64,000 bases of DNA from Pampus argenteus (lineage: Eukaryota > Chordata > Actinopteri > Scombriformes > Stromateidae). The position numbers were made by a program, and so were the translations under genes. Below, one piece after another: positions 12,096-25,381 of the stretch. The notes below the pieces were generated by a model. That model ran no database searches. It was not told the origin of the DNA and saw only the letters and a list, made by a program, of their open reading frames with translations. The stretch's first letter is position 1. Every line of letters begins with the position of its first letter. The stretch is taken from the NCBI GenBank assembly GCA_036937835.1, contig CM072861.1, positions 5,868,001-5,932,000 of the forward strand, read 5' to 3'.

Positions 12096-15000
12096 TTCTT
12101 TTCTGAAAACTGGAACTGAAGTCAGCTTTCAAATTACATTTATTACAGCCCCTTTCCAAACATACTGTTCTAGCCTTACTTCCCCTACAGGTTATTATCT
12201 TTAAATATTATTATTAAGTCTTTTTGTGGCCATAATTTAAATATGTAGGCACTAAAAGACATGCTATATTTTACTCTTCCTATACATTTGGTCCTCCAGG
12301 GTACATTGAGGTCCCTGAATGGACACAGACGTCTGAATAGGTGTACAGATTTGTTCTTTTATTAACTGTCATCCAGCCATGGCAGCAAGTTTTCTTCAGT
12401 CCATATCGGAGTCTGAAAGTTGAAGTTGTTGCATTTTGCAAGTTATGTGTTTAGGTTTATACTGCTCAATTACAAGCACGGCATGCCTCGTAAAACAAGA
12501 TGCTGATGTGTTGTCTCTCTCATTAAACAGCACCTCCAGACATTTTACACATCAGTCTGTTTACGGGTTTCGGAGTACGACTACTACTACATTTGGATAG
12601 TGATGGGGACATTTCAGTTCGGATTTATAAATCTTATCTTTAGTCTTGTGATTGGTGGTGAGTGGGATACAATACATCCCTAAACCATATATCAAATCAA
12701 TCCTTACATTACAATTGCTTATACCTCATTCCGTTCTGTATAGTTCTAGTTATTCCTAAAGCAATAGCTGGAGCAAGCGGTTTTTAAAGGCGGGGGAACT
12801 GTAGTAGGAGCACTCGGGTGTCAGGTGTGACTGTGTGGCATTGGTCAGTGGTTTACGTGGCTCAGGGGTCATGTTCCTAGGGCCTCAGGGAGGTCAGCAC
12901 GAGTCCTCTGCTTCGACTTGAATACACTGTGCATTAATATGCAATCTGAATCCCACATGGGAAAGTGCAATTTTAACAAATAAAAACTACTATAAAGAAT
13001 GGCCGAAAACATCACTATCAAATACAGAGTACAATACAATGTCGACCTTAAAGATTACAGATTTAAGGGACCAGTCACACAAGCATTAATAGCAGTGGAT
13101 TCGCTCCGAGAAGCAAAGTAACATTACACAGTACTCTTCTCCTCAACCTCAGTGAACCTTAAATGATAATTCCAGGTTATTTCAACTTGGCATGGTTCCT
13201 ATAAATGTATCTCTATGGGTCATGCTTGTGGGCAAGCTGCTACTCATTTTGCGTGAGTTGTTGTTTCCTCGAATCTCTAAAGGCAGCTGGTGAGAGCAAA
13301 GATAGCATGAGTCATATAACCGCAATGGTCACATTTATGAAAAAATACGCCAGGTTGAAATAAACCACAATTATCCTTCAACACATGAATTTGTGACATT
13401 AAACAAGTGCAAAGTGTCTCGACAATGTTGACCTTTGAATTGCTGGACAGCCACAGTCCAACATGCAATTGTATGTAGACATGCTCTGTCAGAGATGCCA
13501 GCATGGTTTATAATCAATATAGTGTAGATGGTATGTATCATGTCCTCTTCCAGCACCACCTATTATGCCAAATGAATGTCATTCTGCCATTGTGTAGCGC
13601 GACAGCACATTATGATTTCATCTGCATTAAATCTTGACAGGAGAAATAACTCTCCTATGTATAGTCAATATCCATAGTATGAATATTTATAATATTTATC
13701 CTCGCTAGTTGGGCTACATCCAAATAATCCACACTATTATTTATTCAGCATCTGTATGTTTGGACATGAAAGGTTACATTTTGAACTGAAAAATCATAAA
13801 ATAATGAGCTGTGAAGCAAAATACAACTACTACATGGAGCTACATTCATCTATGCATCATCACATCACTTAATAACTAAGGGCTTGAATGTAGCATTTAT
13901 GTATCCAAATGATCTGTCTTGCTTACAGTGGTTCATCCAATTACTCAGTGTTGTTACCCTTTCACAACTGAAAGGGTCAAAGTCACCCATGGTCAGTCCA
14001 TTTATCAAACATTTACATGGAATCTCTGAAATGGGACTGAATGTACAGCAATGTGGCTTTGGAAGCCATATAACTACAGCACTTAATGAAGTGAGGAATC
14101 ATACTGAATATGAAGTGCAATGCAGGTATAGCAATGTGTTTCCAATAGAAAATACTCTCTTCTCTTCATGCCTAAATCAATAGCAATGCATTTTATATAT
14201 GGGCCGTGCTGTTGTGATACAGTATTAAAGCTGGGTAGGGAAGTCAGATTCCCTATTAGAAGCCATCAACATATTTGTTTATATGTTTATAATATCCCCA
14301 AAGACATTTTGGCTCATAAAGTTAGGGGTAAAAACCATGTTCATTTTTTAATCAATATAATCAAAAAAAAGAGAGGGTTGGTGGTTTTTGTGTGACTAAA
14401 AGACAATGAAACATGTCCCAAGTAGGGTTCTGGCAAGGGTGCAATGGCCATCAGGAGTACTGCAGTGTTCCTGGTGGGTCACTACAGAATTTGAACAGAT
14501 GGTTTAATAAAAAAATTAAATAAATAAATAAAACACAGATGTGCTGTGGTGTGGTGATTGACCCAGCCGTGCAGGTTGCATGGCCCGATGTTTTTCCTCA
14601 CTCAAGTCTGTGTCCCTGTTTCCCTCCTCCAGTCAACAATGCTCTGTTCACCTGGGGCCAGCAGTTTATTTAACATCATTATCACTGTCCCAGCAAGCAT
14701 AGGAATGTTTTAGAATTGATTTACTAGGGTAAATGTAAAGGTTGGGTGGAAAAGCTCAGGCAAAGGAAGGTACCATCCTGAAAGAAGAGATGCATACAAA
14801 TCTTTAGCATCTTCTGGCTTTACTCAAATGTATGGAATTTTTTTATTTTTTATTTTTTTGTTTGTTTCACGATGTGTTCTACAAATTATCATAGTTAACT
14901 GAAGAAAATCTGTGTGGTGTAATTCGTGGTGGGTGCTGTGTCTCCAGGTGGATTTTTTTGGTGGGTTTTGCTTTGAGCCACATGTCTTGGGTCAGTTTTT

Positions 15001-15504
15001 ATTCCCACTCTGCCCCTGGTTCCTGCAGCATTAAAAAAAAAAAGTTGAATGTAATATAATGTTAATGTTTCATGCTGCATGGACGAATCCTGTTATGTTA
15101 TTAATAAATCCATCCCTAGTGATCCCCAGTCCCAATGCAATATCATCAAAACATAATAATTAATTAGCACTTCTAAATCATAGGGATAGTAAACGGGCTG
15201 AGAAAGCATTCATTCAGTATTTTACAGTCTTACTGGGACAATAGGACAGTTTCACAGGGAGACAGTCACTCTTGCTTATTGTTGCAAAGTTTATGGAAAT
15301 GGATTTGTGCTCCCTTCTGTGACGGGCGGAAAAGTTACCTGTGATATGAATGTATAGCTTGTAAGTTAAGTCCTGGACAATGTGAAAAAAGTAAGCTTGT
15401 ATTACACACTGTAACAGGTCCAGGAAATATGTAGGTAAGGAGCCAGGTTGGGAGTAAAATTAACCCCAGTAGCTAATACTGTCTAATACTTCCCATTGCC
15501 TCTG
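12096..15504. other. Non-coding DNA, no gene seen
   Basis: About 3.4 kb without a recognisable exon. It includes a small hairpin at 13956-13977 (9-bp arms ACCCTTTCA/TGAAAGGGT, 4-base loop) and AAAT-type runs near 14508-14531. Open frames are short and unsupported. Confidence 0.35.
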
Positions 15505-15538
15505 ACAACTGTGGTCCGTTGCCACAGACCACAGTTGT
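15505..15538. repeat. Perfect inverted repeat, 12-bp arms, 10-base loop
   Basis: ACAACTGTGGTC at 15505-15516 and its exact reverse complement at 15527-15538. The core TGTGGTC/GACCACA also resembles a RUNX-type site (TGTGGT), so regulatory binding is a possible alternative reading. Confidence 0.85.
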
Positions 15539-16699
15539 ATTGCGGGAGAAAAGCAGAAGTGTACCTAATAAGATTTATGATGGCTCTGTTGCATTTCAAC
15601 TGTGAGTCTCATGAGTGTGTCAGCATGCGAAATAACAGAATACAGCCATGATTCATGTTATTAGTTACAACCTGTGTTTGACAAGACACAATATCTGTTG
15701 TAAGAAAAGTCTGTAAGACGAAGAAGACACTCCACTCGACAAGCCAGCCAAAGGTAAACCATGTTTCACGTTTACAAGAGACAAAAAAAAAAAAAAAAAG
15801 CTTTAAGAATTAGATTTGGTAAAAGAATCGCAGATAAACTTCCATTCCGTGAAAATAAATTAGGATATAGTGTCCACTGTAACACCACTACCGGGTGGGT
15901 GTGTGTGGTCAAGGACTGCTGTGGTTAACATTTAAGTGCTTCTGACAGGTGCTTCTGCATGCATTCATGCCGAGCAAATATGTGTGCATTTCAACTAGCA
16001 GTAGGTGCAATATGAAATGTTTGCAGGCTGCATAGGGTATTGATTCCTATCAATGCTAATACATTTCTGAGAGGATCGGGTCAGCACTGCAAATGGAGGC
16101 ACATCCAATTAAACGCAAGTTGGTTCAATGTTCATCTCTGCCTCCCAAAACCACCGCAGACGTGCGCATGCACCCACGTACACTCCGACCTTCTCTCAAA
16201 CTAAGACTTGATGGTATTCCAACACCATCTGTGTCAGGTCGATGCTGATTTGATTTGTGAATTCATTACAGGTGAGTCTCTGATAGCTTCTCTGAGGCTG
16301 TCAGTGTTATGTATGTGTGTAAGTGTATTTTAAGTTTTTCGTACATGAGTGCTTGCACGGGTACAGTCTGATTTCTCTAAGTATTTCACATCCAGCACAT
16401 GTCCGATTCAGATCACGTCTTATATGCTGTATATGGATATATTAATCATGTATAGCCTTCCGATGTTTACTTTCAGTCAGATGCTGATCAAAATTCAATA
16501 CTGCTTGAGTGTTTGCCTTCACTTTTGATCCCAAATACAACTCTGATGTAGGAAAATGCCTACCACAGTGGCAACCAGCCTTCTGGTTTCTACCTTATTT
16601 TTTTCATATGATTTTCAAAAATGACATCAGTTAATGAGTGAAAACATTAAACTAAGATATACAAAAATGTGATTGCACAAAAAATGGTTTTCTCTCCCA
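15539..16699. other. Non-coding DNA
   Basis: An A17 run lies at about 15783-15799. Nothing else recognised. Confidence 0.35.
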
Positions 16700-17325
16700 T
16701 TCTATAAAAAAATACAGAAAGTATTCATACCGCATTTTGTGTTTCAGCCCAAAATGGATTCAATTTTTCTTTTAATCAAAATTCTACACATAATACACCA
16801 TAATGACAACTTAAAAAGAAAAAAAAGTTTTTGCACATTAATTAAAAATAAAATGCAAAGAAATCACTTGCACATAAGTATTCACAGCCTTCATAATCAA
16901 GCTCAAAATTGATCTCAGGTTCATTCTGCTTCCACTGATCATCCTTCAGATGTTTCAACAGCTTAATCAGAATCCACCTGTGTTAAAATCAGTTGATTGG
17001 ACATGATTTGGAAAGGCACACACCTGTCTATATAAGGTCCCACAGTTAACCGTGCAGGTCAGACCACAAAACAATCATGAAGTGGAAGGAACTGTCTGTA
17101 GACCTCTGAGATAGGGTTGTCTCAGCGATGGTCAAGACTGAAGACACGCTTAATAATGAAAGAAACTAAATTCTCTGGTCTGATGGAACTCTAGTGTGAA
17201 TGCCAGGCTTTATGTTTGTTAGGAACCAGGCAAAGATGAATGTGCCAAGCTTGTAGCTTCATATACTAAAACGCATGAGGCTGTATTTGGTGCCAAAGGT
17301 GCCACAACAAAGTACTGCCTGCTGA
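16700..17325 (+). mobile_element. Internally deleted Tc1-like element
   Basis: The left part (about 16706-17130) matches the 5' end of a common fish Tc1 family: CAGAAAGTATTCAT terminus, CCATAATGACAAC, ATAAGTATTCACAGCCTT, GATTGGACATGATTTGGAAA and CTATATAAGGTCCCACAG, followed by the start of the coding region near 17077 (ATGAAGTGGAAGGAACTGTC). The sequence then jumps through a small mid-coding fragment (about 17165-17235) to the 3' end (GTGCCAAGCTTGTAGCTTCA, about 17249 onward), so most of the transposase gene has been deleted. The right terminal repeat is not intact. This is a different Tc1 family from the remnant at 11281. Confidence 0.8.
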
Positions 17326-20300
17326 TAGTAATCAATTCCATATAATAAAACAGAAAAGCAATGAAAAGTTTTGTCATCATGACTGAGGGCTCATTCCAAG
17401 TCCATTAGTTGCATCCTTGTTACCTTAAGTCTGTACGTCTTTGTCGTGTGACTTAATCTCCCCCACGTTAGATGTGAGGGGAGGTGCGAGGGGAAAACAA
17501 CTGCACAGTCCATTTACCTAAAGATAAATCAACAAATTTTAATTAACATCAAACACAATTCTCCAGTATATTTCACAAGTTCAAAGAAAGTTCAGTAATG
17601 AGAAACAGTGTCACTCTAATGACAGCAGCTGCAATTCAGCTGTGATGCCAGCTGAACCCTTTTAACTCATTAGGCCATTTAAAAATGGCATGTCACAAAC
17701 CCGTGTAAGTAAAATGTACAGGCCTAGTCTGGTCTATGTAATGTGCATCTCACTATGGATGGATGGATGGATAGATAGATATTACATCTCATCTCAATTA
17801 TTTTATTATTATTTTATTTTTTTCCTTCCTTAACCACAGATGGCTGACTACAGGCCTCAGTAAAGCCATGGGGGCTTTACTCATGCTTCTGCCATCAAAA
17901 TACAATCAGGGTTGGTCACATTAGGTGAATATATTGGCATCTGTGTGTTGTCTGGTGTAAAGTAAATTAAACTGCTGAGAGATGATCAGACTGCCCACTG
18001 TGGTGCTGGATGAGGTTGGCCGTACATTTGTACAGCTGGCAAATGTTCATCCAACTAGGTATTGGAAATTCCCGTTCTTCAATTCTGTAGAGATCCACTA
18101 TACCTTTTGTCCCCTCCAGTCACCACTACATGCACAGTGCTCCTTAAGCCTGTAGAGGGTGTCTGGGACATTGGCATGGTTACAGTTACACACTAAAATG
18201 ATCACTAATCTGAGTTTTAATGTTTATGCAAAACAATAAATAAATAAATCATGCACTGCAGGGGGTGGATGGAAGGCACCCAAAACATATTGTGATAATG
18301 GTAATGATAGGTGAAAAGCAATGGAAACTCCTGCGATCTAATGGTAGGAAAATGAGTGGACAATAATTGTTTTTAACTATTGAGTTTAAAGTAGTGACAA
18401 ACATCTGATTTAGTCCAGAAAGAAAATTGGTGCAAAATAAGTGAGTGAAAGGAAGAAGTGAAAGTGATTTTAAAAGGAGAGACATTAATGAAGAATGGAT
18501 TCATAGTCAGAAAAGATGCAAGAGAGAGAATGAAAGCAGAGAGAAACTCATGAAGAAGAAGAAGAAAGCAAAAAGATAGCGCCTGTAAAACGGCTGTTTA
18601 AAGGCTCTGATCCAGTAAAGTGGTTTCTAACTGCAGCGATTTCCACTGATGGCTTTAAAAGTGTAATAAAACGTCACTCAGGATAAAGACCTGGTGGGTT
18701 ATAAGAATATACAACAAACCTTTTTGGCTTTTGTGGCCTCTTCTAACGAGACCCCATCTACTTATGTTATGCTTCAGTAAAGTAGTGACTACTGGTAAAT
18801 GGCAGAGAAAGCTATTGTGAGTGTGGTGGAGATGAAGAATCTACAAATTCACAAATCATGTCCAATCCAGTATTTACAAAGTCTGTAAAATCTCACTGGT
18901 CAGGTTTGCTATCCAGCTCTACTGCTTTTATACCAAAGGCTACCAAATGGAGGACAGAGGCAAAAGTTTTAATCTTGAGTATACGTTCTCTGCATGGTGC
19001 ACTGAATCACTACCATTATCAAGACTCTTCTCTTCATTTTACTGATTGATTCATCTGTCGTTGCTCATTTGGAAATGTTAGGGATTTATTCTCCAGAAAA
19101 CAGTGTTGGTTGCTATCATTTTACCAATCTGTTATGGTGGTGAAAATCTTCTTTGACAACCAAAGGCTTAAAGTTGATATATATTTATTTTTATTTTGTT
19201 TTTATCACCAATGGATCAAATGACTATGAGTAATGTGATGAGTAATGCTCATCATGACGAATCCAAAGGGAATCAATCACTGAGATCTGCAGACAATGAT
19301 CTTTTAGATCATTGTTTTTGTTTTACAGCACTAAATTTTACTTTTGTTTGTTTCACTCTCAAGGCTCTTATTAACCTTGTTTCCAGCCCACAGAAAGCAG
19401 CTGTTTTCAGCAAAAAAAAGCTGATAAAATCCACCAAACAGCCGACAGACAAGTCAGGGACTGCTGAACATAGGATAGCAGTTGGAGTAAATAGTTCCCT
19501 TAAGTGTTTACTGAGATCAACACAGAGCCAAAAGAAAAGAGAATATTGGACTTGTCAGGTGGCTAGAAACACAACTCTGAATGCTAATGGTGTGTATATA
19601 TATATTGGAAAACGTGCACCAACACATTCAGCACACAACAAAAAGATATGGGTACTTGTTTATGTTCAAGGACCTCTTGGGGAACACGGTTGGCTGTACA
19701 ATGTTGGAAATAGTTGAGACATCCAATCAACATTGGGCCGTCGATGAGTTTAAGTGGCCCTAGTTTTTGCAGTGTGACCTACACCATTGGCATTAGATGG
19801 ACCCCTGTCGGCAGCTTTTTGCAGATTGAGCATATTGAATTGGCAGCGGAGCCTGTCAGTGAGAGAGATCACTCTGATTGGCTGTTCAGCTTCCATAGCA
19901 ATCTTTATATTTCTTCCACAACCAAAAGACCAAGGGCTGACATCGCCAGTTCCATTTCCAATTTCTTATGAGACATATTCTTGATTAGAAGGAGCTTTAT
20001 TATGGAACAGTCTGTGGTGAGTGAGAGTGGTGTGAAAATGAAACTAAAAGGACACAGGGGGTTGATGGTTGAGAAAATGGAAAGCTGGAGTGGGGATTAA
20101 TGGATGTAGTGGTTGAGATACATAGGATGATTGATTTTGATGGAGGGCCAGCAGGAGGCACACGTATAGATAACTAAATAGATGGATAGACTGAGATAAA
20201 GGCAGGGTGGGATATAAATGGATGGACATGTTAATGCTTCTGAGAAAGAAGACTGGATGGTGTTGAAAGGAAGTCGTGATATTCACAATTTGTGCTCCAT

Positions 20301-20384
20301 AGCGTGTCCATTACTGTAAACACTGTGGACTTTGTTCAGCAATGGGTGCTCATGGAGCTGGAAGAGATTTTACTTGCACTCAAG
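17326..20384. other. Non-coding DNA, no gene seen
   Basis: A GGAT/GATA tetranucleotide tract lies at 17754-17782. A perfect 10-bp inverted repeat with a 3-base loop is at 19293-19315 (ACAATGATCT/AGATCATTGT). A 173-codon plus frame at 19196-19717 is the longest open frame here. It has no recognisable domain and spans AT-rich sequence, so it is not called. Sequence from about 20090 is loosely GATG/GATA-rich. Confidence 0.35.
17754..17782. repeat. (GGAT)n/(GATA)n tetranucleotide repeat
   Basis: A few GGAT units change into GATA units. Confidence 0.85.
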
Positions 20385-20745
20385 ACGGACATATCTTGAT
20401 GAATGCTGAAGTGATTGACATGGAATGTGGTGCAGACAGTCATGGTCCCCACAAGATGGATCCTTCCGACGTTGAGGATTCCCTAACTTTTCTTCTGGAG
20501 CCACCATGACATTTTCCATCATGAGTTAAATGTCTCAACAACCGGGATAGATTGATGTCAGATGTAATATCTGTTTAAAGGTGGCATTCTCTGTTGACAT
20601 TGTAGTCCCCAGTGGATGAATATAATGACATAATGGTGATCCCTGACAGGCTGAAACGTTCATACTAAAATGTGTCTCTTGGATGAATTACCATGAAGTT
20701 TGGTACAGACATTATGGTTAGGATCAATTGTAATGACGTTGGTTT
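20385..20745 (+). repeat. Old percomorph dispersed repeat, two tandem part-units
   Basis: The phrases TGGTGCAGACAGTCATGGTC, TCCCCACAAGATGGATCCTT and the later ATTACCATGAAGTTTGGTAC, AGACATTATGGTTAGGATCA follow the order of a repeat that I remember as very common in percomorph genomes (its core reads 'wTGGATTGCCATGAAATTTG' then 'CATTCATGGTCCCCAGAGGA'). The core appears twice, near 20425 and near 20690, so two units are partly in tandem. A second locus of the same family is at 61690. No coding capacity is visible. Confidence 0.55.
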
Positions 20746-21961
20746 GACATTAGCACTCTAAACACTCTCAGACACAAATATGTTTAACTCTCACAAAGTT
20801 GCTTCAGGCTGCAACTGTATAAAAACAATGACAAGTAGCAAACTGTTACATGCTTCATGTTTTTGTGGATGTCCTTGTCTGTGCTCTCCCTCTGCTTTTT
20901 GCTTTCTTTTGACAAACATGTCAAATGTCCCATCAGTCTCTGAATACCACACACGTTGACAGTTTAGAAATATTAAAATTATGATTTACATAAACACAAA
21001 AATAAGAGAAAAGCCAAAAATGTGTTGCCAAATCAAAGAACATAAAATACAAGTCTACTAACTAGGTAGAACAGAAATCTATACTGTAAAAAAAATGCCA
21101 ATAATCACAGTGATAATAAATAATGTTCAACATAAGTCCGGATAGTGCAAAACATTATTGTGCAGGTTGTATGGGATAATGAATGGAGAAAGGACAGCTA
21201 TGTGACTGGCAGGGATTGATGTTGAAGGCTGAGGGTGGATCTGATGTCCGGTCCAGAGGATACATAACATAAACCAAACATTTATTAGCTTATCCGTGAA
21301 TCATTTTACTAAAATACAACATGACACAGGTAGATGGATGGACAGGGGTCCGAGGAACCACATACTGGAGAATCAAGAGATGACAAAGTGCACGCTGTGG
21401 ATGAATGGCTGCATCAAGACAGGGAGATACAGATTAGATAGGACAGACAAGTAGAGATCTGGATTTGTAAAGAATGGACAGACAGAGATTCATGAACGGC
21501 TGGCTGGATTTTAGGAGAGATAGGTACCGAGGTGTGTTCCTCTCCTCGGCATGCTTGTAAATCTAAGTTGTGACAAGTCCTGTCTATCTGTCGGCAATGA
21601 CAGCCAGGCCGGTCCAATAACAAGCACAGTCTATGTACTATATATCTATATACTTTTTTTTTCTAAGGAGAGGAGACATAGAAATAAAGGCCTGATGACA
21701 GTTTGCCTTTTGGAACAGAATGGAAAAGATCAAAACACATGAGAGCTGGCCACAAAAAGATTTCTGGACATAGAGGACTGAGAACATAGGGTGGTGACTG
21801 ATGTAATGCTCTGATGTTGTACGTTCAAAATTACCATGACCTGATGCTGCACTGATTTAAAAATGACTTGCTTATCACGGTATGCAACAAAGAAAGTTAT
21901 TTTCAACAAGTACTTGAAATTACACAACATGATGCATTGTTTGCAATTGCCCTCCAGATCG
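20746..21961. other. Non-coding DNA
   Basis: Loosely GATG/GACAGA-rich around 21330-21540. No gene or element recognised. Confidence 0.35.
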
Positions 21962-21982
21962 ACACACACACACACACACACA
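21962..21982. repeat. (CA)n microsatellite
   Basis: About 10 CA units. Confidence 0.9.
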
Positions 21983-24900
21983 AGTGTGAAACCTTGAAGG
22001 TCAGCTTGGTTTCTTATGTAGACAGACTGATGCAATCTGGAAGGTGACGAACTTATAGGTTGTCCTTCAAGCTCTTATTTGTAACCAAATACACCCATCA
22101 ACACCTGGCACAAGGTCCATATTTGAGATAGATGTGTAAAAATGATCAAATGCCAAGAACAGAGTTTTCTAAATGCATTTTAGTATGGACTCTTTGTTTG
22201 TTGCATATACACTACAACACAGGATTTGTCTGTTTAAAGGAATAATACAAATGATTCTTTTGACAATGCTTACGTTTGACTATGATTCATATGTCGAAGC
22301 TCCACACAAACACAAACATTTCACAGCAGCTTTCCATGTCTTGGTCTCGACTGAACTAGTCTTAACTACAACATATGCAATAATTATCTCTATGAAATAT
22401 GTCAGCACCTTTTCATACAGACATTTTTTAATGTACTATTTTCTAATTAGCATTTAATTACACGGTCAGGTCAACAAAACTAATTTATTTCCTGTCAGCT
22501 ATAAAATAAACAAGACCAAACAGTTTCATAAGAGACTCCACCATAAAAAAGCTGTATCTGCTGTCTGCCTCTTATTCCTGATCAGTGGAGCAGATCCAGG
22601 AGTTTCCTCCTGAGAAACGGTTTTAAATTGTCAAGATTTGACTCAACTGAGTTGACTTATAAGCTTTATAAATAAAATAAAAAACTGTTGCAATATACAC
22701 AATGACGATCATCATGTCCTACTGTGGGCATGTTTGGTCCTCTCACCCTAATAATCTTTGCTTTTTAATATGAAATTTCACATTGACGTGGATTTTCCCC
22801 TTGGTTGGCTGATAACACGCTTACATTGAAACAATTAATGATTCATTATCCCTAACAAAAACCCTGTCTTATGTTGTGGTAGTGTTCAAAGGTCGTTTGC
22901 ATACATAAAAAAAAAGAGAAACGCAGATTAATTTCTAATTAGCCTTTGTTCATTAGACTTCAGTGATAATGGGGCGAAGGGTAACGCGCTAATTGGAGTA
23001 ATATGCTAATTAAACGTAAACTAATTTTCTCTCGCAGCGAGAGGTTTCACGGACCCTGGAGGTAAATGCAAGGTGTAGGGCATCTTGTGATTGCTAACCT
23101 TGAGCGACAGCATATACAGTATGCAAATTAAAACATAAAAAAAGGAGAGCGATAGGTAGAATGGACAGAACAGGTGGTGGAAAGGTGAACTGTTTTTGGG
23201 CAAAAAATTGGTTTCTTTAAAGTGTCACCACTCCGTGTTGCGTTGACAAGACATCAGCTCGATAGCTGCCTACAGCTCGCTGGTTAGCAGGTGGAGACAC
23301 TTTACGGTTCCGCTGCTTTATCTACATACTAGAAAGGTGAGCTCAGACCAGTGTGCATTATCTAGCAAATCTCTAGAAATGCTGCAATATAGTAAAAACT
23401 GTCCTGTAAACTGTGGCAGGTATGCAGAGGCTGTGACTACTCGCATTACAGGACTGTCGCGACTCAAGTCAGCTAATGTAGCTAGCTATATGTTACTGTT
23501 TTACAGGAAATAACCTTTTTCGTGTATGTTGTTAACATTTTAATTGTGCTGCTCAGTACCATTTTATAACAAGGTGTGTATATATAATGTATTTGTATAT
23601 TTCTGGGCCATTGTATGTCTTCATAGTACCTTGCTGCTCCTAGTATTTGCTCATACAATCTATGCTAGCAGCTAGCTCTCATATAGGATGCCCTGCAATC
23701 GCTAACCTTGGTTATAATGAGAGTTAGATTCAACAGCTAAAAATAAGAGAAGAAAATGGCAGTGAACTATGAGAAACTGCAAGGGAAGTTTGTCAGCCCT
23801 CAAAGACCAACGAAGGACGAGGATCAAATTTCCATCCACGATACAGGTAGATTGAGACTTGCAAGAGAGCATGGCGAATGGACATGAGTCAGAGTACTAT
23901 GGTGAGGGGCCATGCTGCATTCAGTTTCCAGGGAAGGAGAACATCAGCGGCCAAGAGAAATAGAAGAAATAAAATGTATTATTACAGAAAACTAGTTATG
24001 GGTCAAGATCAGTTGTAAGGACTATGCTTTATTAACCTGAGAGAGGAGAGAGCAAGCAGAGGGGATTTAGGTGAATTTGGCAAGAGGCCAGGTTATTTTA
24101 CACTTCAGAGAGGAGGCGTATGGAAACTGCCACGAGTGTGCTGGTGGGGTCACTAATTACGTTAATAAAACACAATATTAATTTCAGTAGTCAGTCATGT
24201 GTCTTTTCAGTATTGAATGGCTCAGTAGAAAGTTCGACTGTTCAGACTGGTCTGTATTAAAAAATAAAAATAAATTAATAATAATAAGTGTGTTCTTGGA
24301 GTATGGAAGGAAGCAAAGCGTAGTAGTTACTCTGAAGGACATTACAGTGTTCACTGTAAATCACGCTAGAGAGCAACTATCTGACAGAGAAATGAAAAAT
24401 GACTCCATAGAAAGTAAGAAGTGTAAGTGCAGAATGCCACAGAGGTCACTATCAACAGTGTTGGAGAACCTCAGTGATCAATACCTTGCACTTATTGTGG
24501 TCGATATGTGAGATCCCTCCAACAGACTCCTGATCAGCAATCAATAAGAGCAACTACGCTAGCATTAAGCCCGGCACATATGCACTTTCACTCATCACAT
24601 ATTTTTTTTATGTAATGTAGTGTGAAATCCTCCCAACTGAAGAGCATTGCACCGGCATCGTCTTGTTCATGTTCGTCCACCGGTTGCAAATACTGCACAC
24701 GTTTTCTTCATGCTCATGTGCATTTCATCAGGATGATTGGCTCCGAATCGGATTAACACAAAGTCGATACCTGTCAAAACCACGACGCAAGGCAGATGGA
24801 AGTACTCGGCAACAGATGAAAATGCTCTTCATGTACAGTATGTTTGACCATGGCATTGTGGATCCTCGTAAATCATTGTTTCCTGACATGTCAAACATTT

Positions 24901-25344
24901 TAAATGCCCACAGTATTTCTAAGCCTAGATGAGATCTGACATTGGTTCTGTAATCCTGGGAAAAAAAAACAAACATATGCTTGCTAATGAGTTACTTCAT
25001 ACAAGCTTGTTGATTAGAAACAACATGTTTTCATAATAAGTTGATATATGATATATTTGATGGACACAGATAGTGTGTCTGACTCTGGCATATTTGTACT
25101 GCAGAGAGCTTCCCACCATGTCCAATATGCTGTTACTGTTATTATAATAAGTGATGCTAGTACATTAGTGTCTCCCAGTACATAGTGCTAGTACATAATG
25201 TACCCTACATTACTCCAGTCATAAAGAAAACATTGGGTTTCATATTTGGTCCAATATGTACCAATGTATGTGTGGCGATTGTGTGATTTATTTAATTAGT
25301 TTCTGTGCACTCCATCACTGGCTACTGCTGTCCTCACTTTCATT
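21983..25344. other. Non-coding DNA, no gene seen
   Basis: No exon could be supported. The short frames at 24197-24511 and 24663-24932 have no known motif. The stretch 22920-23045 is listed separately as a possible conserved non-coding element. Confidence 0.35.
22920..23045. promoter_or_regulatory. Candidate conserved non-coding element (homeodomain-type sites)
   Basis: Several CTAATTAG, GCTAATTGGAG and GCTAATTAAAC words, which are homeodomain-type cores, occur within 125 bases of otherwise complex sequence free of simple repeats. That is typical of vertebrate developmental enhancers. Conservation cannot be seen from one sequence, so this is an inference from composition only. Confidence 0.25.
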
Positions 25345-25348
25345 CACA

Positions 25349-25381
<33 letters not shown>
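25345..25381. repeat. (CA)n microsatellite
   Basis: About 18 CA units with one TA interruption. Confidence 0.95.

Noticed and set aside
19196..19717. 173-codon plus-strand frame
   Set aside because: No motif, AT-rich context, contains a small perfect hairpin, and no supporting splice context was seen.
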